A stretch of DNA of 64,000 nt, from the NCBI RefSeq assembly GCF_052857255.1, contig NC_135498.1, positions 85,646,639 to 85,710,638 of the forward strand, written 5' to 3'. Below are positions 34,785 to 45,284 of this stretch, one piece after another; the stretch's first letter is position 1, and each line of letters opens with the position of its first letter. This stretch comes from Amblyomma americanum (taxonomy: Eukaryota > Arthropoda > Arachnida > Ixodida > Ixodidae). A program made the translations under genes and the position numbers. The notes beneath the pieces were generated by a model that was given only the letters and a program-made list of their open reading frames with translations, was not told where the DNA came from and searched no databases.

Positions 34785-35370
34785 GTCCCTCGTGGTTATG
34801 GTGTATACGTCATAAGAGATATGGCGCAACCACACTCTGCTCAATTTATATTTCACGTCCTAAAGAACAAATGTATTCTTTAATGCCATAAAGGACTGCA
34901 TTTTACCCAGCCACGATGCCTCTGAACTCCACATTTGCGGAATCATTGAACAGTGTTGTGCCTATGCATACCAACGGTGTACACGCGCTACATAAAGAAA
35001 TAAGACCTTGTTGCTTGGCGCAATTAGCAGGTGTGTGTACTTCCATCAGCGACTATACTCCAATTATACTTTAGAACGCAGCGGCCTAAGCCCGTCAGTG
35101 AACCCCGTCCAGCCAATGGCGTCGGCTGATTCTCGTCACGCTGCAGCATTAGAATACAGGGAGCGGCGCCACAATAAAGAAAAGGGTGTAACCCTGGAGA
35201 TAAAAAGAGGGGATTATCCCCTTTCGTCAACCAGTCCTAGTTTTGGTAAACTAGCAAGGTCATGTTAATCGGCCCATGCTGTTGGGCTGGAAAGCGTCCT
35301 TTTATTTGGAAAAGCCATTGCATTCTTGAGTTATATCTGACTAATGCATGTGTGCCTGCTTTTGTGGGAG
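34785..35370 (+). repeat. Duplicated block R1, copy R1d
   Basis: Direct match of R1a from cgtggttatg.tgtat.cgtc to ttcttgag.t.t.tc.gact. It is cut at 35371 by the MULE. The foldback copy M4 lies at about 35045-35350 (inner arms 35098-35302, gtccagccaatggcg and gggctggaaagcgtcct). Confidence 0.75.
35045..35350. mobile_element. Foldback element M4
   Basis: The arms pair around the core GCCAATGGCGTCGGCTGATTCTC, and the right arm carries gttgggctgg. The centre (ggggattatcccctttcgtc) has its own small palindrome. Confidence 0.6.
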
Positions 35371-35405
35371 CCGGAAGATACGTCCCCGGAACATACATCC
35401 CCTGA
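35371..35405 (+). repeat. Left terminal inverted repeat of MULE1
   Basis: It pairs with 38253-38287 with three to four mismatches and includes ccccggaacatacatcccc, identical in both arms. Confidence 0.85.
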
Positions 35406-36309
35406 AAGAGTCCTTATTTGCGAAATAGGGTAATATGTCCCCAAAGGGGTGACATGAAACGTATCGTAAGCCGCTGTAATTTGAGGATCAGGCTGCCTCG
35501 CATGTGTACATGAATGCAACTCGCATGCATGCGACTGGCATGCATGTACGGCTCGCATGAGGCGGCTACAAGTTGTGCGCCGTCGGAAAGAGTCACTGAC
35601 ACGTAAACGCAACGATATGGTCAGCGCAACGAAAGTGTGGAAATCGCTTATCGCTAGACGCTTGGAGGGTTTGCAACAATACACATCATGAGAAGGGCAT
35701 CTCGATACACAAACTAAATACAAGCAAATATCGTGGACTGAAGAATGCAAGTGTAAAAAATATACATCTGTCATTATATCATAACGAAGGCACTTGACAT
35801 CATGACCGAATGTTTCTTTCTGGGCACAAGGACTGCGCATCTCCTCTACACTATCCTCGAGCTATCGCATGACGCCGATGCAATATTAAAAAGGTAGTAG
35901 TTCAGCGCCTATGCACTGCACCTGTAGACAGCAGCTTCGCGCTTGCACCAGCTCTTGAAAGGTAAGTGTACGAGTTAGCAGACGTGATGTAACGGTATGT
36001 AGAGCGCTAAAAGTTGGATACTTGTTCAACTATCGATTTATTTTTGTATTTAATTTCAGGATAGAGACCATCAAGTCGAGCAAATTAGGCGTACAGCTAT
36101 GCCTTGACGGGTTTATGTATACAAGACAAAAGGTATTGCCTTTGGCACTTGATCGCTTTGAGCTAATCGCAAGAGCTGCAAATATGTTTTAATTGTTGAG
36201 AATTCCTCAGGGTACCACCTAATGGTTCCCCACATTCATCATGTAGATGGTGTTGCTTTAAATATTGCAAAAAACAAAGCATATACTTAAAGAAATCGTT
36301 CTTGTCTCG

Positions 36310-37440
36310 AAAGAAAAGCCTGCTGACATTCTCGCAGATGCAGTCCGATAACTTAGTGCAGAAGCAAATTGTCGCATAAGCAGAGAGCAAAACCTGAAAC
36401 GCTGCATTCGCCAACAGCGAAGCAAAACCTACCCGCCGAATCCTGGCAGCCTCAGGGACCTTGTTGTTTAGCAACCGTGGACTATGACTTCCGGTAGCAA
36501 GCTAGAAACCTTCCTGTGCTACGAAAATGCTACAGAGTCTGTTAACCGAATTCCTGTATTTGCCAGCACAACTTGGTTGAAGTTTCTAGCCGCGAGCAAC
36601 GCATGGTTCATGGATGAGAACTTCGACCTCGCACCGAAGGCAATCCTGAAGCTACATTTTATTCTTGTACCACTCGGCGAGGGCGCTTTATCAGTTGCTT
36701 GCGCCTTCACGACAAGGAAAAATCAGGAATCCTACGAAGAGCTGTTCAAGTCACTTCGTGGCCACTGCGAACTCTTTGAATTGGTTCTCTACCCGGACCT
36801 CGTTATGTGCGACTTTGAAAGGGCGACCATGAATGTTGTCAAAGCAGTGCTTGGGGAAGGCGTTGTCATAAAGGCGTGCTCATTCTATCTGTGCCAAAAC
36901 ACGTGGCGAAAAATTCAAGACCTCTGTTTGGCAATCCTTTACAGGCAAGATGAAAAATTCCGTAAATCTATGGGAATGCAGGACGCTCTTGCTTACCTGC
37001 CGCTTAACGACGTAGAAGAGATAATGACAGTATTGAAAGGCCAAATGCCAGAAGCTGCCCAAGAAATAGTAGACTACTTTGATACCACATATGCTTACGG
37101 TGCGTACAAGAGGATAAAAAGAGCTAACAACATCGTAACCTTGCGGCGAAAACCTCCCACCTATCCCCCTGCAAGGTGGAGTGTCCACGAGGCAGCTCTT
37201 GATGGAGGACACAGGACAAACAACCATGCAGAAACTTGGAATATAAGGCTGGGAAGCATGCTGGGCCACAGCCACTCAACCATGTGGAAGACGATTGACG
37301 CCTTGCGTTAAAAAGCCATCGTGACCATGAAAGTACCCCAGCACCAATTCGGTGCGCCTGCAAAGAAAAGGGTCACAGAACCACACTCGTGGCAACGCAG
37401 CAGCGTCTTCAGAACTTATGGGCAAACTACGCTGCCGGGG
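36310..37440 (+). pseudogene. MULE transposase with three in-frame stop codons
   Basis: One reading frame spans this whole range. 36310-36483 encodes the region before the catalytic domain (KEKPADILADAVR, stop, then RQQRSKTYPPNPGSLRDL) with stops at 36349-36351 and 36469-36471. 36484-37308 is open for 275 codons and holds the DDE domain: FMDENFDLAP (first Asp), YEELFKSL, VMCDFERATMNVVKAV (second Asp) and a zinc-like SFYLCQNTWRKIQ, then EIVDYFDTTYAYG and NNHAETWN. A stop at 37309-37311 is followed by an in-frame end (FGAPAKKRV). An N-terminal FLYWCH zinc finger, usual in this family, was not seen. Apart from the stops the enzyme is well preserved. Confidence 0.85.
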
Positions 37441-38252
37441 CCGATCAAAATCGAAGATTTTTTTTTGCGCACGTGCTGTTGGGCGAACGATCCGATTTCA
37501 ACTCTATTCTTTTTTCATTTTTTTACTTCAGTTTACTCACGTGAAATCAAACTTTAGCCGCGTTTTTGTTGGCTTGCATGGTCATTTCTTTTCATATTTT
37601 CAGACTTTTATTCCTTGACTTGGTCTTCAATCACCCAGACTAATTTCCTTTTACTCTTGTCATATTTTACTAATTTCAGCTTACATTAACTTTCATGGTA
37701 TTAGCCTCCATGCTTTATTGTATTGGTTTTCGCCCAGACACACATTTCCTGTTACTGTCGTCGCATTTCACTGATTTTATGTTATGTCATCTTTTGTAGA
37801 TTTAGCTTCCATATATTTTTGTCTGGTGTATTTCTTTGCTACCAGCTCCATTTCTTCAGCGTGATATCAAGGCTTGGACTGCGTTTCTTTTTGGCAAGCT
37901 GTAACTTTGCAAACTACAGCGACTACAGATGTCGGCACGGAAGGGGCTAAACAACGAACAGATGTGGGGCGTACATCAAGAACAATGATGGCGGCGAAAG
38001 GGAAGTGGTCCCGAGCAAGAGCGTCTCGGGATCGCTCGGCGCTTCTACGAAGTCACCTCCAGAAGTGCTTTTTCTTTGCATGTCATAGACGCGGTCTAGT
38101 ACCACAAAATACTTCATGCATACATCTATTCTCACATCCAAAGAAAAGTTTAATAAACAGGGGAATTTGCTGTTTAGTGGGTTCCGGAAGAAATTTTTTT
38201 TCTTCACATGGGTATTTTTTTTCTAGACGGGGCTTGCTAAGGGGTCCTTTTT

Positions 38253-38287
38253 TCTGGGGATGTATGTTCCGGGGATGTACCTTCCTA
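38253..38287 (-). repeat. Right terminal inverted repeat of MULE1
   Basis: Reverse complement of the left end. Beyond it the sequence passes into block T (ctctggggacaacaagaaaa). Confidence 0.85.
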
Positions 38288-38289
38288 CA

Positions 38290-38900
38290 CCCTCTGGGGA
38301 CAACAAGAAAACCTTTCTTCTTTGGTCGTATCTGCAAATTCGCAAAAGGCAGAAAATACAGAGAGGCATTCCTGATCCACAAATTAAAAAAAACCTTACA
38401 ACCAGCAGGGACCAACATATCTAGAGGAAACTTTGAATATCTCGGGTACATTCCGGTACTGGCGTAATTCTATAAAAAGGTATTGCACGTGGTCACAGCA
38501 CGTGGTCACAGCGACACCATAAATAAATCAATAAATAATAAATCAAGAGTGACTGGGATTTGGACGCGCGGTGCCGTGAACATGTCAGCACCGCTGATCA
38601 CTGCTCAAGAGAAGTAGGCTATTGCTTCTTTTTTGCAACATGGTATTCATTACAATGATGCGTTGTTTTATGTACATAAGCAAGTAAATTGAGTCAACTC
38701 GGCGCACGTAGATAATACATCATAATAATAGACACCTAAGCAACAAAAAGTAGAAAAAAAGGCAACGAACAACTCAGCACTAAGAGTGAGTGCCGCTCCA
38801 CGTCAAACTTGTTCTGGGCCTACAATTCTTTTAGGCAGCCGATGACGCCACATTTAAACTGCAAATAATTCTCGCGCTGTGCATTGCAGATCGCCGTCTT
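38290..38900 (-). repeat. Repeat T, copy T1, with a conserved peptide
   Basis: It matches 58185-58396 and 59395-59870 in the same direction (gacaacaagaaaa, aaccttacaaccagcag, ggtactggcg, gttttatgtacat.ag). On the minus strand, about 38893-38757, it encodes ICNAQRENYLQ..CGVIG..KEL (then a stop) AQNK...ERHSL. Copy T2 has the same peptide without the stop. Confidence 0.65.
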
Positions 38901-41082
38901 CTTTAAGAGGTTTCACCAGTGACTGTGTCCTTAGGAAATACATGGGAAATTTCACAAGCTGTAGCGTGTCCAAAAATGGCTCGATTTTCAGGAAGTCTGT
39001 GGCAACGTTTTCTCCTTTAGAGAATGGAGGAAAAGCTGCGGACAGATATTATTTCTTAAGTTTCTTTTTTTTTTACAAATCAAAGGTAAATATCCAGAAA
39101 AATCGCACTTTTAGATATGTCTCTTTCATGGCATCTCGTGAAAAAACTAACCCAGAGATCAAAATTTTGTTGCCAGCATTCCCTCTCTGCTTTTTTCGTG
39201 ACTGTCAAGCCGCAGTTATCATCCTTAACGAGCTTAGTGCTTGCGTTTTAGAGGCTCTGAAATTTGTGTTTGCTTTTTCTGCTGGGATTTGTAAATTCGT
39301 GCCAAATTTAACTAGCGTGACGTGGCTCCATCTGGCGTTAGAATTTTTTGTCGCTACTACTCTTACACCAACCTCTTGGTTGTTTGTGTTCGTGTGCGCA
39401 GGTTTTTAGTCTGAACTTGGACGGACTTGAGCTCTTTTTTTCCTTTTTCGGTCTTGGGCTGTATTCGGAAAGGATTTCTAGTTTTCTTTTTGCTCGAGCT
39501 TGTGGTGCGGAAGGGAAGTGGGATGCAAAGCCACGCCCAACAGCGGCCCCCCCTCTTACCCTCCCGGCAGCCACACAATAAGGAATTGTTAGTGCAAAAA
39601 CACAAGAAAGGGGTTTCCTATTCAGGACAGTGTGGGAGAACAGCATTGTTCCTCGCCCAGTGCAGGGGCGCAGTAACCCAGGTGGCGATACAAGTCAAGA
39701 ATGCAGTTGTAAATATTCCTCTTAAGAAGCCCTCGAGCCAATAGCGGCGCTTACATGAACCCAACACGCCTAGTTGTTGAGTTATCGGGCCGAAAACCAG
39801 TACTGTGTTCATGTAAACGCGCGCCGAATCGGGAGTCGACTGGTCGGGTCCAGTCAATTTCGCCGCAAAGGGTAGGTGACTCTACTCGACCCTGACGCGA
39901 TGTGCTTGTAAACGCTGTCGAGCGAAAAGGAGGGTTGTTGAGAGAGAGAAGATAAATGCGAACTTGCTTTTCATGTGCACCGTCGCGCCTCCGATACAGC
40001 GATGGCGTGCCTCAGTCGTGGAGGTTGCTTCTGCTTGACGACGCTTGGTGTCGCTATAGTTGAACCGGTCTCGAATCGCTTAAATCGAGTTCATGTGAAC
40101 ATGATCTGGTTGAGTTGGATTGACCATGCTCAACCCGACCCCGAATTGACCCGGCGCTATCGGGTTCATGTAAACAGGGCTAATGGCGTAGACTGATTGC
40201 CATGACGTAGCGATTAACCTCCTTTTACTGGGGCTAGGGCGCTTGCCAATCACCTGCGATTTCATGCTGTACTCGCGGACAACTATCTGTGGCAGTGCAA
40301 CAGCCCACATCCAAGGGAGAAAGGACCGTCCTCTACCTTTTCCTCCCCAGCCTCTGCTGCACTGCAACGGCGACGTCATAAGAACCGATCGAAACCAACG
40401 TTCGCCTCTGGCTCCAAGCAAGTGAAACCAGAATGTGTCAGATAAGCGTTGACACATCGATTCTGTAGCGAATCTTTGGTGGAGCGTCGCTTTTTTTCCC
40501 CAAGTCTTCTACCGACCAGACGTATCTCTGCCAGAATGTTCGCGTTATCAGTGCAGGTGATGTCCACTGAACACGGGTAAGCGTGAGTGCACCTTGTCTG
40601 CAGAAAGGAGCTCGCGGATTTTCGAGCCCCCTATTCCAGAATAGACATCTCCTGCAGCGGTGGCTCAGTGATTAGGGCGCTCGACTACTGATCCGGAGTT
40701 CCCGGGTTCGAACCCGACCGCGACGGCTGCGTTTTTATGGATGAGAAACGCTAAGGCGCCCGTGTGCTGTGCGATGTCAGAGAACGTTAAAGATCCCCAG
40801 GTGGTCGAAATTATTCCGTAGCCCTCCACTACGGCACCTCTCTCTTCCTTTCTTCTTTCACTCCCTCCTTTACCCTTCCCTTACGGCGCGGTTCAGGTGT
40901 CCAACGATATATGAGACAGATACTGCGCCATTTCCTTTCCCCCAAAAAACCAATTTAATAAATAAATAAAAAATAACGTAAATAACGCGATGTCAAAGGT
41001 TCATGGCCTGGCTGGCAAATCATCCAGTTTTGCTTTTGAACCGGTTTCACACGTGTCGAGCGTTCTCCAACCGTTATTGCCC
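38900..41082 (-). repeat. Duplicated block S, copy S4, reversed
   Basis: It matches S3 directly from ccttaggaaatacatggga (38933) to cctggctggcaaatcatccagttttgc (41005). It contains the SINE at 40653-40974, which S3 lacks at the same place (after 17907). The right end is cut by the inverted RTE. Confidence 0.75.
40653..40974 (+). mobile_element. Full-length tRNA-derived tick SINE
   Basis: It starts tgcagcggtggctcagtgat with an A box (TGGCTCAGTG) and has a perfect B box (gggttcgaaccc) at about 40703, both RNA polymerase III promoter parts. The body (gtgctgtgcgatgtcagaga, then a pyrimidine-rich stretch and gcgcggttcaggtgtcc) and the A-rich tail (aataaataaataaa) follow. The layout resembles the Ruka SINE described from ixodid ticks, as I remember it. 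The empty site in S3 gives its boundaries. Confidence 0.9.
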
Positions 41083-41770
41083 CTTTCTTTATGAATTAGG
41101 ATGATGTTAGCGTTCTTCCAATCTTCCAGTACGCTCGAGGTAGTAAGTTAGTGCGTATGCAGGATGGGCAGTTTTTCTACCATCGTCTCAGTGCAGTGAT
41201 TCAACAGATCTGCTTTTACGTGACGCGCACCGGATGCTTTCCCCATATGCATTTCCCCTAAAGCGTTTTTCAGTTTTTCTTTCGCTACTTTGGGGACGTC
41301 CCTTTGCTGTGCGATATTGCTTCTCTCATTAACGTTCTGATTACATTGGTTATTGAATAAATAATGGATATATCTATAAGAAAAAAATTGCAGGTGTAAC
41401 GGTATGAAAGAGCAAGGTAGAAGGAAGAGCGAAGCAGCTATCAAAAGTGGGTTATTAAAACCATATTCAAAACCAAGAACAAGAAATGAGCCTGGGCAGA
41501 ACGTGTAATTCGAAGTAGATAAAACCGATGGTCGCCAATGGTCTTGAACACGGTATGCAACAGGGATTCAAGATGACCGATGGCCGTTAAGGGTAACAGT
41601 CCGAATATCAAGCAATGGCAGACGTACCTGAGAATGTTAGAAAGTAAAGCGGGTGGACGAGCTTCAAAAATTTTCTTGGATAATATAGCCAGTGGTGGCT
41701 AAGGGGCCGTATTATAATTGGGGAGATAGGGAGATGCCTTTGTACAGCAGTGGGTGTGGTCCGGGTGGGG
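41082..41770. mobile_element. RTE LINE fragment with inverted 5' part
   Basis: On the minus strand, 41385-41082 encodes part of the RTE RT (NQNVNERSN, GKASGARHVKADLL, LEDWKNANIILIHK). On the plus strand, 41455-41760 encodes the RTE 3' end (matching WAGHV.R and the final DMGEAF.LQW region at DNA level). The middle is missing. An inverted 5' part next to a 3' part in normal orientation is the known outcome of twin priming during LINE insertion. Confidence 0.72.
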
Positions 41771-42066
41771 GTGACAGTTTGCACCTGTGTCAGGGTTTTC
41801 TCGCACGCACACAAAAGTGCCTCATTGACTGAGTAGAGTAGAAAGCGGAGAAACCGCGACAAACAAAGACAAGCACAGCTTTGAGGCAGTCTTCGAGGCT
41901 GATGATTACGAACACGCCAGCCTTCTTTTTGTCATATTAGGACGCTTATAATGTCGACAGAATGTCAGTGATTTCACAATCTGCAATTGATGTTAAAACT
42001 CTTACCCAGATATTAAGAATCAGAACGACATAAACAAACTATAAGGACACCCATTATCGGCTCAGA
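41771..42066. other. No feature recognised
   Basis: Non-coding sequence between the RTE fragment and block D2, without a counterpart between S3 and D1. Confidence 0.5.
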
Positions 42067-42895
42067 GCCCGAAGCGATGAAGGTAAAATTAACGGTACCA
42101 TCCCGTTATGAAACGACCGACGGATTTCGAAGGAGTCACGGAAAGTGCAATGTGGCTGAATGTCAGGAGCCCAGCAGCACAAGTACCGGTGAGATAAAAA
42201 TTGCATTTTCAGGACCATTTACAATGGACAACAGCAGAAAAGGCGGCGAAAAGCGGACATCGACTATGTCAGAGACATGCTACAGAAAACTACATTCCTT
42301 CAAAACGCACATCTATGTGAGCATTATCCGACGGAAATTATCGCGTTGCCGCCTTTTTTTTGGAAATAATTCATATGAAAACGCGCAAAAATCCACACAA
42401 ACAGACCATCAAATTTTCATGGAACCATATCTGCTTTAAGCTATCTTTTTTAGCGCTAAAGAGTCGAAGATGTCATCTAAAGAAAAAAAGAAACCGCATC
42501 GCCTGTCTCCACAGAAGGCTACTGTAGATGTAAGAGAATCTGGTGCCATTTGTTGCCTGGAGGTTATACGTCTTGTGAAACAGCACGCTTCGCCTCGAGA
42601 GACTGCAACAGTTCCCAAAATCAGCGAGATGTTTTCAGCTGACATTACGTGGGAGGCAGCCTCAGCAGAAACCTGTAATAAATTGAGACCATCAGGCCTG
42701 CATTTTGTTCTTTTTTCCTTTACGTTGTAGAATATTGATGAAAAAAACCAGGGCACCAGATTTCGAACGAGTATATTTATTGAAAAAGGCATAGAGAAAT
42801 TGACGTAAAATTGAAACATCAGATCTGTTGTGAGCTCAATTGATAGCTCCTAAACAATTAGCTGCGCATAGAAAAATAACGACACAGTGAAAGAA
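42067..42895 (+). repeat. Duplicated block D, copy D2, with 3' UTR of a lost fourth paralogue
   Basis: 42067-42775 matches D1 (18205-18908), and 42776-42895 continues the match through the 3' untranslated region of gene A (18909-19028) including the polyadenylation signal. The match stops at about 42895, where the CsRn1 element begins. The open frame 42470-42730 (plus) is intact here but shifted in D1. Because gene A's stop would be expected about 130 bases further, the coding part of this copy is missing. Confidence 0.7.
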
Positions 42896-43376
42896 GTTCT
42901 GTAAGTCTTCTCGGATGATGGCCCTTAGACCAAGCAGCACAAGGGATTAGGAGTCGACCCAGGAGGCGCAATTAAGGCGGGCAGCGAGGGCGGCCTTCAA
43001 TTTGCGGTGAAGGCGTTCCACCATGCCGTTAGCACACGGGTGATATGCAGTGGTATGGCAATGCCTGGCGCCGAGAATATTATTAAGGGTCGGTTGTCAC
43101 AGTGCCAGGACAACCAAATCGAGATACCCACGCAAAAATGAAGGCGCGCGAAACAGTCTCTGCGGTGATGTCAGGAATGGGGACTGCCTCCGGCCAGCGA
43201 GTGAAGCGGTCGACTATGGTCAAGATATAGCGGTAGCCTCGGGAGATGGGTAGAGGGCCCACGATGTCGAGATGAACATGGTCGAAACGACGGCCAGGGG
43301 GTAGAAAGGCTTGGGAAGGTGTCTGGGTATGTCGACAGATCCTGGTCGACTGACAGGGTAGGCACCGAAAACACAC
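42896..43376 (-). pseudogene. CsRn1 element: integrase remnants
   Basis: 43376-43083 encodes the end of the zinc finger ([12 protein letters not shown]) and the core start ([14 protein letters not shown], first Asp; GTVTTDP, second Asp) and then stops. Further on, 43050-42900 reads AYHPCANGMVERLHRKL (catalytic Glu) in another frame. About 30 codons between the two parts are lost, so both a deletion and a frame change are present. Confidence 0.82.
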
Positions 43377-44506
43377 TTGGAGGCATTCACAACCAGGCCG
43401 TAGTGCTGTAGACGCTTGAACAAAGCACGTAGGTCTTGCTCATGATCATGAGGTGTAGGGCTGGCGATGAGGACATCGTCAAGGTACGCGAATACACTCG
43501 GTAGGCCCCGCGTGACCTCAGCCATGAACCGCTGGAAGGTTTGAGCTAAATTGCGTAGTCCAAAAGGCATCCGGACGTACTCACACAAACCAAAGGGCGT
43601 TGTGATGGCGGTCTTAGGTATGTCCTCAGGTTCAATGGGAATTTGGTGATACGCCTTAACCAGATCAACTTTGCTAACAATGGCGCAGCCGGCGAGGTGC
43701 GATGTAAAGTCCTGGATGTGGGGCAGCGGATAGCTGTCGTGGACAATGTTGGCATTCAACGCCCGATAGTCGCCGCAGGGACGCCAGTCACCGGGATCAC
43801 GCTTGGGCACTAGATGCAGCGGAGACGCCCACGCGCTGCAAGACGGGCGTATAATGCCGAGCTCCAGCATGTGGTCAAACTGACGTTTGGCGATAGCTAG
43901 ACGGTCTCCAAACAAGCGGCGCGGTCGAGCAGCTGCGGGTGGACCCCGGGTGACGATGTGGTGTTTCACAGTATGTTTAGGCGCCTGAGTGAGGTTGCAT
44001 GGCTTAGTGAGCTCCGGGAAATCCGCCAACACTTTTTTGAACTGAGAGGAAGGTATCAGCGTGCGAATGCCCATGGGAGCAAGGTCGGACGAGACTCCCG
44101 AGATGGAGAGATGAGTCAGACTGTCGGTAAGGCGACGATGCCGCACGCTGACGTCTAAGTCGAAGTAAAAGAGGAAGTCTGAGCCGATGATCGGGCGAAC
44201 CACGTCTGCGATGACGAAGACCAATCGAAAAGTGCGGCGTAGGCCGAAGTCGAGGGTGAGAAATCGTAGCCCATACATGGGTATAGACGAGGCGTTGGCA
44301 GCACAGAGCGACAGTCCTGATGGTTTGGAACGATCTGCCTTAGTCGGTGGAACCACGCTGATTTCCGCGCCCGTGTCGATAAGAAACCGGGTGCCGGAGA
44401 ACTTCTCAGTGACCATGAACAGGTGTCTCGAATGACTGGGGGAACCACACGCCGCCGTTAGTGATCCCGGCGGGCGTTTCCCGGCCACGAACAGGGCGGT
44501 GTACAC
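43377..44506 (-). pseudogene. CsRn1 element: protease and reverse transcriptase
   Basis: The long frame (43220-44506) starts in the gag overlap and shows [15 protein letters not shown] (protease DTGA), [49 protein letters not shown] and [12 protein letters not shown] (YLDD near 43480-43490). After [10 protein letters not shown] it jumps into integrase sequence in a wrong frame, so the RT thumb and the whole RNase H are deleted at about 43372. Confidence 0.88.
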
Positions 44507-45264
44507 TTCGTAGCCCGGTGGCGAAAACGCCTGTGGTACCAGCAGAGAGATATAGGGCTGGGACTCCGAGCTTGACGTGAGCGCGAAAGAGCGCGATGAT
44601 CAAGACGAGACGGACGGGTCTCTAGAGGTCGGCTCCGGAGTGCGGCGACCGAGGTGGCAAGCTCCTCGAGACGGGCCTCAAGGCGCGAAATCGCTGGGTC
44701 TCTTGGCGGCAAAACAACAGTGACGGACGGGGAGGTGGCCTCATGAACGTTATCTGCGAGCTCAGCCAGGCGGTCGAGGGTGACGTCACCGGCCGCCGCA
44801 AGGACGAGGCGGATGGGCTGGGGAAGGTGTTGGAGGAAAAGCTCTCGAAGCAACGCTGAGTGGTTGGGGATGTCGCGCTCCCCGAGAAGCTGTTGCATGC
44901 GGCGCAGAAGCTGGGAGGGGCGCCGGTCGCCAAGGTCTTCACCGGTAAGGAGCTGCTGGAGGCGGGTACGGTCCGACGGTATAAATCTCTCCAGCACCTT
45001 GGTTTTCAGGGGCTGATATGGTGTAGCACCCATGGGGGCGGAGAGAACGTCGGAGAGCTCACCGGCAACGTCAGGAGGCAGGCTTGAAGCAACATGGTAG
45101 TAGCGCGTCGTCTCCGACGTGATGCGGGCTAGGCAAAATTGCGCCTCAACCTGGTGGAACCAAACTTGCGGGTTCTGGGGCCAGAAAGGTGGAAGGCGAA
45201 ACTGCAGCGACGAGACGTCCTGCGGACGCGAATCCTGCTGCGTGGATGTTGCGGGATCGGTCAT
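44458..45264 (-). CDS. CsRn1-type gag, open frame
   Basis: A 268-residue open frame starts 21 bases after the LTR and primer site. It begins [10 protein letters not shown] and shows [20 protein letters not shown], typical of CsRn1 gag, then [20 protein letters not shown], a charged region and the CHCC motif near its end. It overlaps the pol frame by 49 bases. It is open to its stop but belongs to a dead element. Confidence 0.88.
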   Translation of the reverse strand: MTDPATSTQQDSRPQDVSSLQFRLPPFWPQNPQVWFHQVEAQFCLARITSETTRYYHVASSLPPDVAGELSDVLSAPMGATPYQPLKTKVLERFIPSDRTRLQQLLTGEDLGDRRPSQLLRRMQQLLGERDIPNHSALLRELFLQHLPQPIRLVLAAAGDVTLDRLAELADNVHEATSPSVTVVLPPRDPAISRLEARLEELATSVAALRSRPLETRPSRLDHRALSRSRQARSPSPISLCWYHRRFRHRATKCTPPCSWPGNARRDH

Positions 45265-45284
45265 TGCTCGTCCTTGGTCACCAA

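Larger units (their letters stand above)
35371..38287 (+). mobile_element. MULE (Mutator-like) DNA transposon, MULE1
   Basis: The left end ggaagatacgtccccggaac and the reverse complement of the right end (ggaaggtacatccccggaac) are terminal inverted repeats of about 35-45 bases. Between them lies one transposase pseudogene of the MULE family (36310-37440). Non-coding flanks of about 0.9 and 0.8 kb show no other ORF. It inserted into block R1d. I could not find a clear 9-10 base target-site duplication. A related, reversed and older copy is at 54395-56300. Confidence 0.85.

Noticed and set aside
40653..40740. A tRNA gene
   Set aside because: The tRNA-like head is joined to a SINE body and A-rich tail, and the same body occurs at 51000 and 54961.
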